From: an uncultured Candidatus Melainabacteria bacterium
Lineage (GTDB): Bacteria; Cyanobacteriota; Vampirovibrionia; Gastranaerophilales; Gastranaerophilaceae
Reading direction: 5' to 3'
NCBI GenBank assembly: GCA_934757155.1
Contig: CAKVLI010000018.1
Coordinates: 1-29,157, forward strand
Length of the DNA stretch: 29,157 nucleotides
The stretch's first letter is position 1. Each line of letters opens with the position of its first letter. Shown one piece after another: positions 15,139 through 23,062 of this stretch. The position numbers and the translations under genes were made by a program. Under the pieces are notes generated by a model. That model saw nothing but the letters and a program-made list of their open reading frames with translations. It searched no databases and was not told the DNA's origin.

Positions 15139-15758
15139 AAATGCTTTCTTTTGACACTTGCTTAGATAAGACTTATGTAACCTTATTTGACGGTGAAAAT
15201 TATAAAAACAAAATAATTTTATCAACAGGCGAAAATTATCACTCTGCATATTTGATTTCAACAATTGTAGAGGTTTTGAAATCTTCCGGCATGACCCCTA
15301 AAGATTTGGATTGTATCTCAACCGACATCGGACCGGGAAGTTTCACCGGAATAAGGGCTTGTACTACAGTCGCAAGAATGCTTTCGCAACAGTTGAATAT
15401 CAAAGCAATCGGAATTTCTTCTCTGGAAATTTTATCAAAAATCTTTGGCGGTGATGATTTGGTAGCTTTGGATGCAAGAAAAAATAAAGCGTATATTTAT
15501 GACGGCGAGATTTTGGGTGCAGTTGAGCTTGAAAAAGTGGATGAAATGGTTAAAGGCAGACGCTTGATAACTGATAATAGTTTGTTTGAAAGGTTGAGTG
15601 CTTTTGCAGCGGAAACTATTTCTTATCAACAAGGCGAGTATCAACTGGGACAAATTCTTTCCGAATTGGCTCAGAAAAAACTTGAACAAGGCGTGAACAC
15701 AGATTGGCACAGCCTCAAACCGCTTTATATTCAACCACCACCAGTTTATGGAAAATAG
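15135..15758 (+). CDS. tsaB: tRNA t6A biosynthesis protein TsaB
   Basis: Scaffold subunit of the ASKHA fold that dimerises with TsaD in t6A synthesis. The 207-residue protein begins MKMLSFDTCLDKTYVTLFDG and contains the hallmark IGPGSFTGIR (residues 65-74). Its short C-terminus ends in YIQPPPVYGK, matching the family's typical YLRPP-like end. The start is GTG 15135, overlapping the tsaE stop, with an in-frame ATG two codons later (15141) as an alternative. It is the last gene of the TPR-cyclase-tsaE-tsaB operon and is followed by terminator hairpins. Confidence 0.95.
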   Translation: MKMLSFDTCLDKTYVTLFDGENYKNKIILSTGENYHSAYLISTIVEVLKSSGMTPKDLDCISTDIGPGSFTGIRACTTVARMLSQQLNIKAIGISSLEILSKIFGGDDLVALDARKNKAYIYDGEILGAVELEKVDEMVKGRRLITDNSLFERLSAFAAETISYQQGEYQLGQILSELAQKKLEQGVNTDWHSLKPLYIQPPPVYGK

Positions 15759-15780
15759 GTTAAAATGAAAATACAGGCAT

Positions 15781-15797
15781 GGGCAGCGCTTTTGCCC
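15781..15797. other. Small hairpin downstream of tsaB
   Basis: GGGCA, seven-base loop, TGCCC, 22 bases after the tsaB stop codon, with no T-run. It may contribute to 3' end stability together with the stronger hairpin that follows. Confidence 0.4.
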
Positions 15798-15832
15798 AAT
15801 ACCCGTACCCTAGTTATAGGGCTTTGAGTGTA

Positions 15833-15867
15833 AGAGTTGTTAATAGTAGTATTAGTAACTCTTTTTT
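15833..15867 (+). terminator. Terminator of the tsaB operon
   Basis: A 13-base-pair stem (15833-15845 with 15850-15862, including two G-U pairs) around the loop GTAG, followed by six T. It is placed between the convergent genes tsaB and proB and could stop transcription from the tsaB side. Confidence 0.8.
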
Positions 15868-15877
15868 AATTGATGAT

Positions 15878-17023
15878 TTAAATCAACCCTGTAATATTAT
15901 CTCGCGTGATAACTGCGTCGTAGTTTTTGTAACCGATTGCGCCGGAGATATCATCAGAGTGATTTCCTGCGATACGCCTGCATTCTTCTGAATTGTAGTT
16001 GACCATTCCGCGCGCAAATTCAACATCGTTTTCGTCACAAATTGATACAACTTCTCCCTGCTTAAATTCGTTCACAATGCGGATTATGCCGACAGGAAGA
16101 AGGCTTGTGCAGTTCTCGAGAATAGCTTTTTTAGCGCCTTCGTTTACGATAATTTTTCCGATAACGTTTGTGGCATAGCCAATCCAGCGTTTTTTACCTG
16201 AAAGGTTTTCGTCTGTCGGGATAAACATTGTTCCTAAATCTTCTTCGTTGAAAATTCTGTTTATAACATACGGCTCTTTGCCGTTTGCGATAAGGACTTT
16301 ACCCCCAAATCTTGTTACGAGCTTAGCGGCTTCCAATTTTGTTTTCATACCGCCTCGTCCGCCTTCTGATGCGTCAGTTCCGAGGGATAAGATTTCATCT
16401 GTTACGCAGTTAACTTCTTTAATGAGCTTTGCGTCAGGATGTGTTTTAGGGTTTGCAGTATAAAGCCCGTTTATGTCTGTCAAAAGGATTAATAAATCTG
16501 CATCCAATTCACTCGCAACAAGAGCTGAAAGCTTATCGTTATCCGCAAAACAAACTTTTATCCCCGCAAACATATCGTTCGGCTGGATTGTAAGAACTGT
16601 GTCATTTTGGTTAATTATAGGGATTACACCGAGCTCCAAAAGCTTGTTCAAAGTTGTTCTCAGGCTCAAATAACGGTGTCTGAGCGAGAAATCATCTTCT
16701 GTGAGAAGAATTTGCGCGATTGGAATTCTATAAACGCCAAAACCGTTTTCGTAAAACGACATCAGACGACTTTGTCCAACCGCTGCACAGGCTTGTTTTA
16801 TGCCATCCCCTTCGGTTGTCTCAAGTTTAAGTTTTTTCTTGCCCAAACCCACGGCTCCGCTTGTAACCAAAATCACTTCTTTGCCCGATTGTACAAGTTT
16901 TGAGATATCTTCGATAAACGAATATATTCTGGAGAGAGCAATTTCTCCGTCTTCGTTTCTCAAAACATTTGTTCCGAGCTTGATTACAACTCTTTTTACA
17001 TCAATAAAATCTTTACGAAGCAT
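15878..17023 (-). CDS. proB: Glutamate 5-kinase with PUA domain
   Basis: Phosphorylates glutamate, the first committed step of proline synthesis, usually feedback-inhibited by proline. The 381-residue protein has the amino-acid kinase domain in residues 1-260: VVIKLGTNVLR, VILVTSGAVGLG, PIINQNDTV, FADNDKLSALVA and GGRGGMKTKLEAAK. It continues with a PUA domain at about residues 280-365 (GKIIVNEGAKKAIL, LLPVGIIRI, ARGMVNYNSEE). Both domains are complete. The ATG is three bases after the thrC stop, so it is cotranscribed as the downstream gene of thrC. No proA is visible. Confidence 0.97.
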   Translation of the reverse strand: MLRKDFIDVKRVVIKLGTNVLRNEDGEIALSRIYSFIEDISKLVQSGKEVILVTSGAVGLGKKKLKLETTEGDGIKQACAAVGQSRLMSFYENGFGVYRIPIAQILLTEDDFSLRHRYLSLRTTLNKLLELGVIPIINQNDTVLTIQPNDMFAGIKVCFADNDKLSALVASELDADLLILLTDINGLYTANPKTHPDAKLIKEVNCVTDEILSLGTDASEGGRGGMKTKLEAAKLVTRFGGKVLIANGKEPYVINRIFNEEDLGTMFIPTDENLSGKKRWIGYATNVIGKIIVNEGAKKAILENCTSLLPVGIIRIVNEFKQGEVVSICDENDVEFARGMVNYNSEECRRIAGNHSDDISGAIGYKNYDAVITRDNITGLI

Positions 17024-17026
17024 TTT

Positions 17027-18085
17027 TTAGAACCCCATTACTTTAAGTACGTCATTTATTTCAGCAGATGTCTTTTTAACGTCTGAGTTTGAGTATTTTA
17101 TCGCATTATCAGGATCTTTCAAACCGTTCCCTGTCAATACGCAAACGATATCAGAGCCTTCTTTAACAAGTCCTTGTGAATGAGCCTGAATAAGCCCTGC
17201 AACGGATGCAGCACTTGCAGGTTCGCAAAGTACCCCTTCTGTTGAGGCAAGAAGTTTGTAGGCTTTTACAATTTTTTCATCAGAAACGCAGCCGATTCTT
17301 CCGTTGCTTTCATCTCGAGCGGCTTCTGCTTGTTTCCAGCTTGCAGGGTTTCCTATTCTGATTGCGGTTGCGAGTGTTTCAGGGTTAAAGATTCTTTCTC
17401 CGCGGACAATTGCAGCTGAGCCTTCTGCCTCGTAACCCATCATTTTCGGCAAGTTTTGGGTAATTCCTGCTGATTTGTATTCTTTGTAACCTTTCCAGTA
17501 AGCTGTTATATTTCCTGCATTTCCAACAGGTATAAAGTGATATTCAGGAGCTTTACCTAATGCGTCGCAAACTTCAAATGCACCTGTTTTTTGTCCTTCT
17601 ATTCTGAACGGGTTAACAGAGTTTACAAGAGTTATCGGGTGTGTATCAGAGATTTTTCTTACACATTCCAGTGCTTGGTCAAAGTTTCCTTGAATAGCAA
17701 CAATTTCTGCACCGTACATCATTGCTTGAGAAAGCTTGCCGAGTGCAATATAACCGTCAGGAATTAATACAAATGTTTTTATCCCCGCCTTTGCACCGTA
17801 TGCAGCGGCGGAAGCCGAAGTATTTCCTGTAGATGCACAAATTATTGCACCTGCACCCGCTTCTTTAGCTTTTGTAACAGCCATTGTCATACCACGGTCT
17901 TTAAAACTTCCTGTCGGGTTGCAGCCTTCAAACTTCAAGTATATATTACATTCAAGCCCGATTTTTTTTGCAAGATTGTCTGCCTTGATTAACGGTGTGT
18001 TGCCTTCATTAAGTGTAACAATCGGAGTAGATTCACTCACCGGAAGGTATTTTCTATATTTGTTTATAAGACCTTGATAATACAT
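17027..18085 (-). CDS. thrC: Threonine synthase
   Basis: PLP enzyme converting O-phosphohomoserine to threonine. The 352-residue protein is of the short bacterial class: LNEGNTPLIKADNLAK near the N-terminus, then GSFKDRGMTMAV with the PLP lysine Lys62, ASTGNTSASAAAYGAKAGIKTFVLIP, NAGNITAYWKGY and CEPASAASVAGL. The ATG at 18085 is preceded by AAAGAGG. It lies upstream of proB with three bases between them. Homoserine dehydrogenase is encoded upstream on the same strand, separated by 405 bases that contain an inverted-repeat element. An extended -10 promoter precedes thrC, so it can be expressed independently of hom. Confidence 0.97.
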   Translation of the reverse strand: MYYQGLINKYRKYLPVSESTPIVTLNEGNTPLIKADNLAKKIGLECNIYLKFEGCNPTGSFKDRGMTMAVTKAKEAGAGAIICASTGNTSASAAAYGAKAGIKTFVLIPDGYIALGKLSQAMMYGAEIVAIQGNFDQALECVRKISDTHPITLVNSVNPFRIEGQKTGAFEVCDALGKAPEYHFIPVGNAGNITAYWKGYKEYKSAGITQNLPKMMGYEAEGSAAIVRGERIFNPETLATAIRIGNPASWKQAEAARDESNGRIGCVSDEKIVKAYKLLASTEGVLCEPASAASVAGLIQAHSQGLVKEGSDIVCVLTGNGLKDPDNAIKYSNSDVKKTSAEINDVLKVMGF

Positions 18086-18110
18086 TATAAAACCTCTTTT
18101 CTTTTTTATA

Positions 18111-18119
18111 AATATAGCA
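18111..18119 (-). promoter_or_regulatory. Extended -10 promoter of thrC
   Basis: Read on the minus strand this is TGCTATATT, about 25 bases upstream of the thrC start. Upstream of it lies TTAAAAAACTCAA. The hom promoter has the near-identical order TTAAAAAACCTCAA then TGCTATAAT, which suggests shared control. Confidence 0.5.
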
Positions 18120-18228
18120 CAGAATTGAGTTTTTTAATAATACGTGAAGATTGGAATTTATTTATTAATATATTTGCAATTTTGTCTGAAAAATCTTATA
18201 ATGAATTTTAGAACATTGAAATATTAAT

Positions 18229-18453
18229 TGTAGGGGCGCCTGTTTTCTATAGAAATATCGATACAACAGTTATTACATCGATTTTGGTCGATAGTTCAAA
18301 TAGAAAGGAGGTTAGCATGGAAAATATTAATTTAACGTTAATAATAATATTTTTGATTATGTATATAATAAAAAATGGCGCTTGCCATAAAAGGTAAGCA
18401 CCACGCAATCTTCTAAAAGAACAGGCTCGGTAGTTAGCGCTACCGCCCCTACA
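18229..18453. mobile_element. 225-bp inverted-repeat element carrying a small membrane peptide
   Basis: The ends TGTAGGGGCG (18229-18238) and CGCCCCTACA (18444-18453) are perfect 10-base inverted repeats. GCCTGTT just inside the left end is matched by AACAGGC inside the right end. The right end has an extra GGTAG...CTACC hairpin. Inside are TATCGA/TCGATA arms (18256-18261 with 18288-18293) and one small reading frame with a perfect ribosome-binding site. The whole unit fills the gap between hom and thrC. It resembles a miniature inverted-repeat element; no obvious target duplication is visible. Confidence 0.5.
18317..18397 (+). CDS. 26-residue single-span membrane peptide
   Basis: AGAAAGGAGG lies six bases upstream of ATG 18317, the strongest ribosome-binding site in the window. 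The peptide starts MENINLTLIIIFLIMYII, a hydrophobic span of about 13 residues, and ends KNGACHKR, a basic tail. The stop is TAA 18395-18397. It is on the strand opposite to hom and thrC. Size and layout resemble type I toxin peptides or small regulatory membrane proteins. No antisense RNA was identified, but the leader (18240-18303) has several TCGAT arms that could fold. The span is short for a full membrane crossing. The function is unknown. Confidence 0.5.
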   Translation: MENINLTLIIIFLIMYIIKNGACHKR

Positions 18454-18490
18454 TTTATTATAACTTATTTAATATAAATTACAAGTGGTA

Positions 18491-19750
18491 TTAATCTTCC
18501 ATAACTCTGATTATGCTATTAATCGTACATTCATCGAGTTCTTCGACAATCTCGCGAATGCTTCTTTCCAAACATTTATCGGTAATTACAGTAATATCTG
18601 CTGTGTTATCGCTTTCAATACCTTTTTGAACGATGCTTGAAAGGCTTATGTGTTTGTTCGCGCAGATTGTACCGATTTTCGCAATTACACCGATTGCATT
18701 TGGAGCTTTAATCGAGATGTAATACTTGTTATATGTATCCTCGATTTTAACCGGTTTAGCGGTTGAATGGTGATGACATCTCATCATCGGAAGTAAGTAT
18801 TCTGTGGTTTTGTACTCTCTTGCGATTGATAAAATATCACCCATAACAGAGCTTGCAGTCGGGAATTCACCCGCCCCAGGGCCTGAAAGCACGATACTTC
18901 CAATCGGATGACCGCTCATTTCAACTGCGTTTGTTACGTAATCTATATGTGCAAGCATTTTGTGCTTAGGTACAAGCATAGGGTGAACTCTTGCGTCTGC
19001 GTTATTGTTTTCATCAATTGTTGCGCTTGCGATAAGTTTGATTTTATAACCCAATTCGTCAGCTTTTTTGATATCTTCTTTGCGGATTTTTGTAATCCCT
19101 TCTCTGTAAACATTTTCAAACTTAATTCTGGAATTAAATGCGATTGTCGCAAGAGTAGTAATTTTGTATGCTGCATCAAACCCTTCAACATCACCAGAAG
19201 GGTCAGTTTCTGCGTAACCCAATGCCTGAGCCTCTTTTAAGACTTCTTCATAAGACGCGCCTTGCATATCCATTTTTGTAAGAATGTAGTTTGTCGTTCC
19301 GTTCAGGATAGCCTGAATTTTATGGATTTTATTTCCCGCAAGAATTGTTTTAATAGGCATAATAATCGGGATTCCACCAGCAATGGCAGCTTCGTATAAA
19401 ACAACTCTGTTATGTTCTTCTGACAGATTAAAAAGTTCTTCCCCGCGTTTTGCAAGAAGCTCTTTGTTCGCTGTTACAATGTGTTTGCCATTTTTAAGAG
19501 CTGTTTTTATGTAATCCCAAGCAGGTTCGACTCCGCCCATAAGCTCAACCACAACATCAATATTAGGATCTGTAACTACGTCATAAGGGTTGTCTGTAAG
19601 TTTTTCCGGCGGTACATCAACAGAACGCGGTTTGTTGAGATTTCTTACCGCTATTTTTACGATTTCAAGGTTATCAAATTCCATTGCGCTTTTATAAACG
19701 CCTGAACCAACCGTTCCTAAACCGATTAAGCCGAGTCTTAGTTTTTCCAT
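18491..19750 (-). CDS. hom: Homoserine dehydrogenase with ACT domain
   Basis: NAD(P)-dependent reduction of aspartate semialdehyde to homoserine, shared by threonine and methionine synthesis. The 419-residue protein begins MEKLRLGLIGLGTVGSGVYK with the dinucleotide-binding glycines. It continues with VVELMGG, KHIVTANKELLAK, GGIPII, NGTTNYILTKM and GYAETDPSGDVEGFDAAYK. The C-terminal 75 or so residues (ISIKAPNAIGVIAKIGTICANKH onward) are an ACT domain, consistent with threonine feedback. The start at 19750 has AAGGAG close upstream; an in-frame ATG 49 codons earlier would add an unrelated segment covering the promoter. It is divergent from gmhA. Confidence 0.97.
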   Translation of the reverse strand: MEKLRLGLIGLGTVGSGVYKSAMEFDNLEIVKIAVRNLNKPRSVDVPPEKLTDNPYDVVTDPNIDVVVELMGGVEPAWDYIKTALKNGKHIVTANKELLAKRGEELFNLSEEHNRVVLYEAAIAGGIPIIMPIKTILAGNKIHKIQAILNGTTNYILTKMDMQGASYEEVLKEAQALGYAETDPSGDVEGFDAAYKITTLATIAFNSRIKFENVYREGITKIRKEDIKKADELGYKIKLIASATIDENNNADARVHPMLVPKHKMLAHIDYVTNAVEMSGHPIGSIVLSGPGAGEFPTASSVMGDILSIAREYKTTEYLLPMMRCHHHSTAKPVKIEDTYNKYYISIKAPNAIGVIAKIGTICANKHISLSSIVQKGIESDNTADITVITDKCLERSIREIVEELDECTINSIIRVMED

Positions 19751-19772
19751 AAAATTCTCCTTAGTTGGGGTA

Positions 19773-19781
19773 ATTATAGCA
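19773..19781 (-). promoter_or_regulatory. Extended -10 promoter of hom
   Basis: On the minus strand this is TGCTATAAT, 23 bases upstream of the hom start codon, preceded by TTAAAAAACCTCAA. The arrangement closely matches the thrC promoter. A transcription start near 19766 is expected. Confidence 0.6.
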
Positions 19782-19867
19782 TAAATTTTGAGGTTTTTTA
19801 AGCACATTTTGTTACAACTTGCTTGCCCGAGGAATTTAGTGTAGCATAGAATTAACGGAGTATATGA

Positions 19868-20443
19868 TTGAAAACTTTTATTAAAAACTATATTCAAGAT
19901 TCAATAGATACAAAATCTAAGATTTTGGCAGACGATGTTTTAACGGGCAAAATTGAAAAAGCTGCCGAAACGATTATCAATGCTTACAAAAATGACAAAA
20001 AAGTTCTGACTGCTGGAAATGGCGGTTCAGCAGGTGACGCTCAACATATCGCAGCTGAATTAGTATCAAAATTTTTTCTTGAACGTCCTGCTCTGTGCGC
20101 GATTGCACTCACAACAAATACTTCGATTTTAACCTCTGTCGGAAATGATTACGAACACAAACTCGTTTTTGCAAGACAAATCGAAGCTCACGCAAATTCA
20201 GGGGATGTGTTTATCGCAATTTCGACTTCTGGAAACTCACAAAATATACTTTATGCAATCAAAGCTGCGAAGAAAAAAGGTGTAGCCGTAATCGGTCTTG
20301 TGGGTGGAAAACCTTCTGAAATGGATGATTTATGCGATATCACGATAAAAGTTCCGTTTGAAATCACTCCGATTATTCAGGAATCGCATATTATGATAGG
20401 TCACATTATTTGCGCGCTTGTCGAAAAAGCTATGTTTGCTTAG
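19868..20443 (+). CDS. gmhA: Phosphoheptose isomerase (SIS domain)
   Basis: A 191-residue SIS-domain protein of the sedoheptulose 7-phosphate isomerase type, which starts synthesis of heptose for the lipopolysaccharide core or other glycans. Motifs: VLTAGNGGSAGDAQHIAAELVSKF around residues 46-69, ALTTNTSILTSVGNDY, FIAISTSGNSQNIL, and the C-terminal PIIQESHIMIGHIICALVE with metal- and substrate-binding residues. The start is TTG 19868, with GGAG seven bases upstream; the ATG at 19864 is in another frame and soon stops. No other heptose gene is nearby. Its 3' end overlaps a decayed transporter gene on the other strand by 14 bases. Confidence 0.9.
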   Translation: MKTFIKNYIQDSIDTKSKILADDVLTGKIEKAAETIINAYKNDKKVLTAGNGGSAGDAQHIAAELVSKFFLERPALCAIALTTNTSILTSVGNDYEHKLVFARQIEAHANSGDVFIAISTSGNSQNILYAIKAAKKKGVAVIGLVGGKPSEMDDLCDITIKVPFEITPIIQESHIMIGHIICALVEKAMFA

Positions 20444-20697
20444 TTTCTTTTTTGTTAATAGATACAATCAACAAAACACCGGTGAGAATCAATGCAACTC
20501 CGGCGATAATTCTTGTTGTAAGTTCTTCGTGAAATACTGTTACACCGAAAAAGAGCGCGGTCAAAGGTTCGAGCACTCCAAAAATTGCGGTTTTGGTTGA
20601 GCCGATAAGTTTAAGCAATTGTCGGCACAATTGCGAGTCCTGCCGCAAACAACCAGAGCTTTGCACTCTTTAGAATACCTTTTGAATGTCTTTTCAT
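20430..20697 (-). pseudogene. Remnant of an EamA/DMT-family transporter
   Basis: On the minus strand, KLIGSTKTAIFGVLEPLTALFFGVTVFHEELTTRIIAGVALILTG matches the last two helices of an EamA drug/metabolite transporter. In a different frame just upstream, LFAAGLAIVPTIA matches the helix that should precede it. The helix between the two (about 20 bases or more) is missing and the frame changes at about 20615-20625. The N-terminal two thirds of a normal 290-residue protein are absent: the remnant begins at an ATG at 20697. This is therefore a gene in decay that keeps about 80 codons. Confidence 0.7.
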
Positions 20698-20710
20698 GTT
20701 CCACCTCGAA

Positions 20711-21493
20711 CTAGCGACAAGTACTCCAAAACGTAGGATTAGGGGTTTCGTAATCCAAAATGTCAATTATTCTGTAAGAAGGCGCGTTTCCGGTTGCTAT
20801 GTGTAAAATCCCTTGAACACTCTGTTCGTTATTTACTCCGAAATGCCCCGCAATAACTGCTTTCACATTCTTGTGATTATTTAAAAGTTTTAGGTATTCA
20901 TCAGCTTTGTATGTGTAACGTCCTTCTTTCTTGGCAGGCGGAACAATTGGAAAATGTTGTAATATAACTACATTTTTGTTTTTATACAAATTCAACTGCT
21001 CGTCTAACCATTTGAGCGTATCGGCTTTATAATACCCGATAGGACTCGGTATAACTTCTTTTGAACCGTCAACCACAATAAAAATCAGACCGTTTTTTTC
21101 GAAAATATAGTTTGGAGTTTCTATTTTTTTATGTGCGCGATTTTCTTTCTGCACAATTTGCATATATTCAGCCTTGCTTAAATCTTTTTGTTTGTTGACA
21201 TCTTTGTTTCCAAGTACAACATAATACGGTTTGTTTAATTTTTTTGCGTTATCAAGAAAACCTTCAAGATTTTTCTTGTCAGGCTTAGCGATATTATTGC
21301 CTGTGAATACTACAAAGTTTACTTTTTTTTGCTTATTGATATCACTCACAAGGTTTTTAAAATTGTCTACGGATTTTTCGTCATTTGCGGAAAACATCAA
21401 ATCGCTGACCTGAACAAATCTCATATCAGAGGCGAAAACTGATGCTGTAGATACTATTAAAAAGGTTATAAATAAACTCAAAAATTTTTTCAT
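20711..21493 (-). CDS. Exported metallophosphoesterase-like protein with degenerate metal site
   Basis: A 260-residue protein with a signal peptide (MKKFLSLFITFLIVSTASVFA, cleavage after about residue 21) and a calcineurin-like phosphoesterase fold. The motif positions are recognisable but altered. DxH reads DLM (Asp31, Met33). GDxxD reads GNNIA (Asn66). GNH(D/E) reads GNKD (95-98). The two later histidines remain in QHFP (His180) and GHFG (His217), but the last His of GHxH is Gly. Several of the usual two-metal ligands are thus missing. It may bind a single metal, have changed specificity, or be non-catalytic. It probably works in the periplasm. The substrate is unknown. Confidence 0.8.
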   Translation of the reverse strand: MKKFLSLFITFLIVSTASVFASDMRFVQVSDLMFSANDEKSVDNFKNLVSDINKQKKVNFVVFTGNNIAKPDKKNLEGFLDNAKKLNKPYYVVLGNKDVNKQKDLSKAEYMQIVQKENRAHKKIETPNYIFEKNGLIFIVVDGSKEVIPSPIGYYKADTLKWLDEQLNLYKNKNVVILQHFPIVPPAKKEGRYTYKADEYLKLLNNHKNVKAVIAGHFGVNNEQSVQGILHIATGNAPSYRIIDILDYETPNPTFWSTCR

Positions 21494-21604
21494 TTTCTCT
21501 CCTGCAATAAAATGATTTTATCACAAAAACCCGTGTAAACACTAGAAAAAATTCAAAAATAGTTTATAATATACATGCAATGTACAAATCTTGAGGCAAA
21601 GGCT

Positions 21605-21868
21605 ATGTCTTTTGATTTCGGAAGTAATAATATCAACCAAATTAAGGCACAAGCAACCTACAAAGACGGTGGTGGCTTAGGTGGCGGCGGAATGTATATG
21701 AAACAGAACAAGAAACGCAAAGATGAGCCTGAGGATGATATTTTTGAATTCAGTCAGGACAATAACTCTGATGAGATATCTTTAGATAAAGAAATAGAAG
21801 AAAAGGATATCCCGCAGGACACCCTTTTCAACAAATTCGTAAACTGGTTCAGAATCCAAAAGGATTAA
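21605..21868 (+). CDS. Small acidic protein of unknown function
   Basis: An 87-residue soluble protein that I do not recognise. The start is the ATG at 21605, with GAGG eight bases upstream; a start ten codons earlier is possible. It opens with MSFDFGSNN, then a glycine-rich stretch (DGGGLGGGGMYM), a short basic patch (KQNKKRKD), then a strongly acidic segment to the end. No membrane helix or signal peptide. Composition suggests a largely disordered protein. Its stop codon overlaps the stop codon of the convergent gene. Confidence 0.65.
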   Translation: MSFDFGSNNINQIKAQATYKDGGGLGGGGMYMKQNKKRKDEPEDDIFEFSQDNNSDEISLDKEIEEKDIPQDTLFNKFVNWFRIQKD

Positions 21869-22248
21869 GGACTGCTCTTTTTGTGGAAAACTTTGTTCCA
21901 AAGTTCTAAACCTTTTGTTTTAACAGCTGCGCACCATTTGTGGCATTTTTCAGTGACAGGGTCAGCTACTTTTTTCAGAACATCTTTGAACTTGCCGTCT
22001 TTCATCTTATTCAGCAAGTCAGCTTTGCGCGTGTAGCCCAAGCCTGCGATGATAGCTGCTGCACCGACTAATATACCGCCAATAGTCAGCAATGGTGAAT
22101 GTTTTTTCTTAGGCTTGTCAAAATAATCGCCTTCGATTTCCTTACCCCTAAAACCCAATGTTGCTACATTGTTTGCCTGAGGATTTGTAGTCGGGGTAGG
22201 GTATGTTCCTACAGGCGAATTTGCACAAAATGATATTCTTCCAGTCAT
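21865..22248 (-). CDS. Small membrane protein of unknown function
   Basis: A 127-residue protein. The start at 22248 has GGAGG five bases upstream, and an ATG four codons earlier overlaps that site. Residues 32-36 read LGFRG, the lineage-type short motif. A basic patch (KPKKKHS) precedes one membrane helix at about residues 50-67 (LLTIGGILVGAAAIIAGLGY), and a lysine-rich C-terminus follows. I do not recognise the family. Its layout resembles the protein at 936-1487. It is convergent with the previous gene with overlapping stop codons and no room for a terminator. Confidence 0.75.
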   Translation of the reverse strand: MTGRISFCANSPVGTYPTPTTNPQANNVATLGFRGKEIEGDYFDKPKKKHSPLLTIGGILVGAAAIIAGLGYTRKADLLNKMKDGKFKDVLKKVADPVTEKCHKWCAAVKTKGLELWNKVFHKKSSP

Positions 22249-22336
22249 AAAAACCTCCATTAGTTGAGCCTTCTATATCATGAAAAACCTTTGCGAAAGA
22301 AAAATTGCCTTTTTTGTCTCAAAATATTAAGAAATG

Positions 22337-22972
22337 TTACGAAATTGAATTTCGTCTCTGTTCAAGCTGTTTTTGGATGCAAACTTTTGAGATAAAATCT
22401 TTATCTTGGTTTGTAATTTGTGTGAATTTGAACGAAACTTTATACCCTTTATCAAGTTTTTCGCTTCTTATATACTGAACTCTTGAGCGAATATCGATTC
22501 CTTCAATCGAAATTTCTAAATAACTTTCGTCTTCAGATATTATAAGTTCAGGAAGAAGAATGCTTACCCCGTTTGCAGAGATATCAATTGTTTTTGCGTC
22601 AATACGATTTATTTCATCTTGAGTTCTTACTGAATAAACGCAAGCATATTCTACCGGAACTCTAAAGTATTCTCTATTCTGTTGGTATTCAAGACCTTGA
22701 GGTACTTCGAGCGCAAAGATAATGTATGGTTCAGCATTTTCAACGGATTTCAATTTTGTTTTTGTTCTATAAAGTCCGTCAGTACAAACAATGCTCAATG
22801 TTACATCCGATGGTGTTGCTACGAAAAACTCTTCATCAAACTTAGCGCATGCAATAATTTCTCTCTCATTGATTTTTTTAATAGCCGCCTTGAGTGTGCA
22901 AGGTTTATCATCCTCATCCATACACAATATTTTTATGTACTTAATGTTGTCTAAATCAATGTTAAATCTCAT
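22337..22972 (-). CDS. PilZ-domain c-di-GMP receptor (YcgR-like)
   Basis: A 211-residue protein with an N-terminal YcgR-like beta domain (about residues 1-95) and a C-terminal PilZ domain. The c-di-GMP-binding motifs are complete: NREYFR (Arg100 and Arg104, RxxxR) and DISANG (130-135, DxSxxG). Such proteins change motility, adhesion or secretion when c-di-GMP binds. The start at 22972 has AGAGG five bases upstream; in-frame ATGs further up have no such site. The output target is not visible. It could read the signal made by the diguanylate cyclase at 13251-14675. It is divergent from the HAD phosphatase gene. Confidence 0.92.
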   Translation of the reverse strand: MRFNIDLDNIKYIKILCMDEDDKPCTLKAAIKKINEREIIACAKFDEEFFVATPSDVTLSIVCTDGLYRTKTKLKSVENAEPYIIFALEVPQGLEYQQNREYFRVPVEYACVYSVRTQDEINRIDAKTIDISANGVSILLPELIISEDESYLEISIEGIDIRSRVQYIRSEKLDKGYKVSFKFTQITNQDKDFISKVCIQKQLEQRRNSIS

Positions 22973-23062
22973 ACTAACCTCTTTCGAGTACATATTATCA
23001 CATTTTTTGACCTCATACAATTATTGCTGTGATATTATAGTGTTAATAAAGGAGATTGAATT

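Noticed and set aside
19515..19545. GGTTCGACTCC-like sequence resembling a tRNA T-arm
   Set aside because: It lies within hom coding sequence and no acceptor or anticodon stem surrounds it. No tRNA gene was found in the window.
19751..19897. N-terminal extension of homoserine dehydrogenase
   Set aside because: It covers the promoter region and the divergent gmhA start, and does not resemble the family; ATG 19750 has a good ribosome-binding site.
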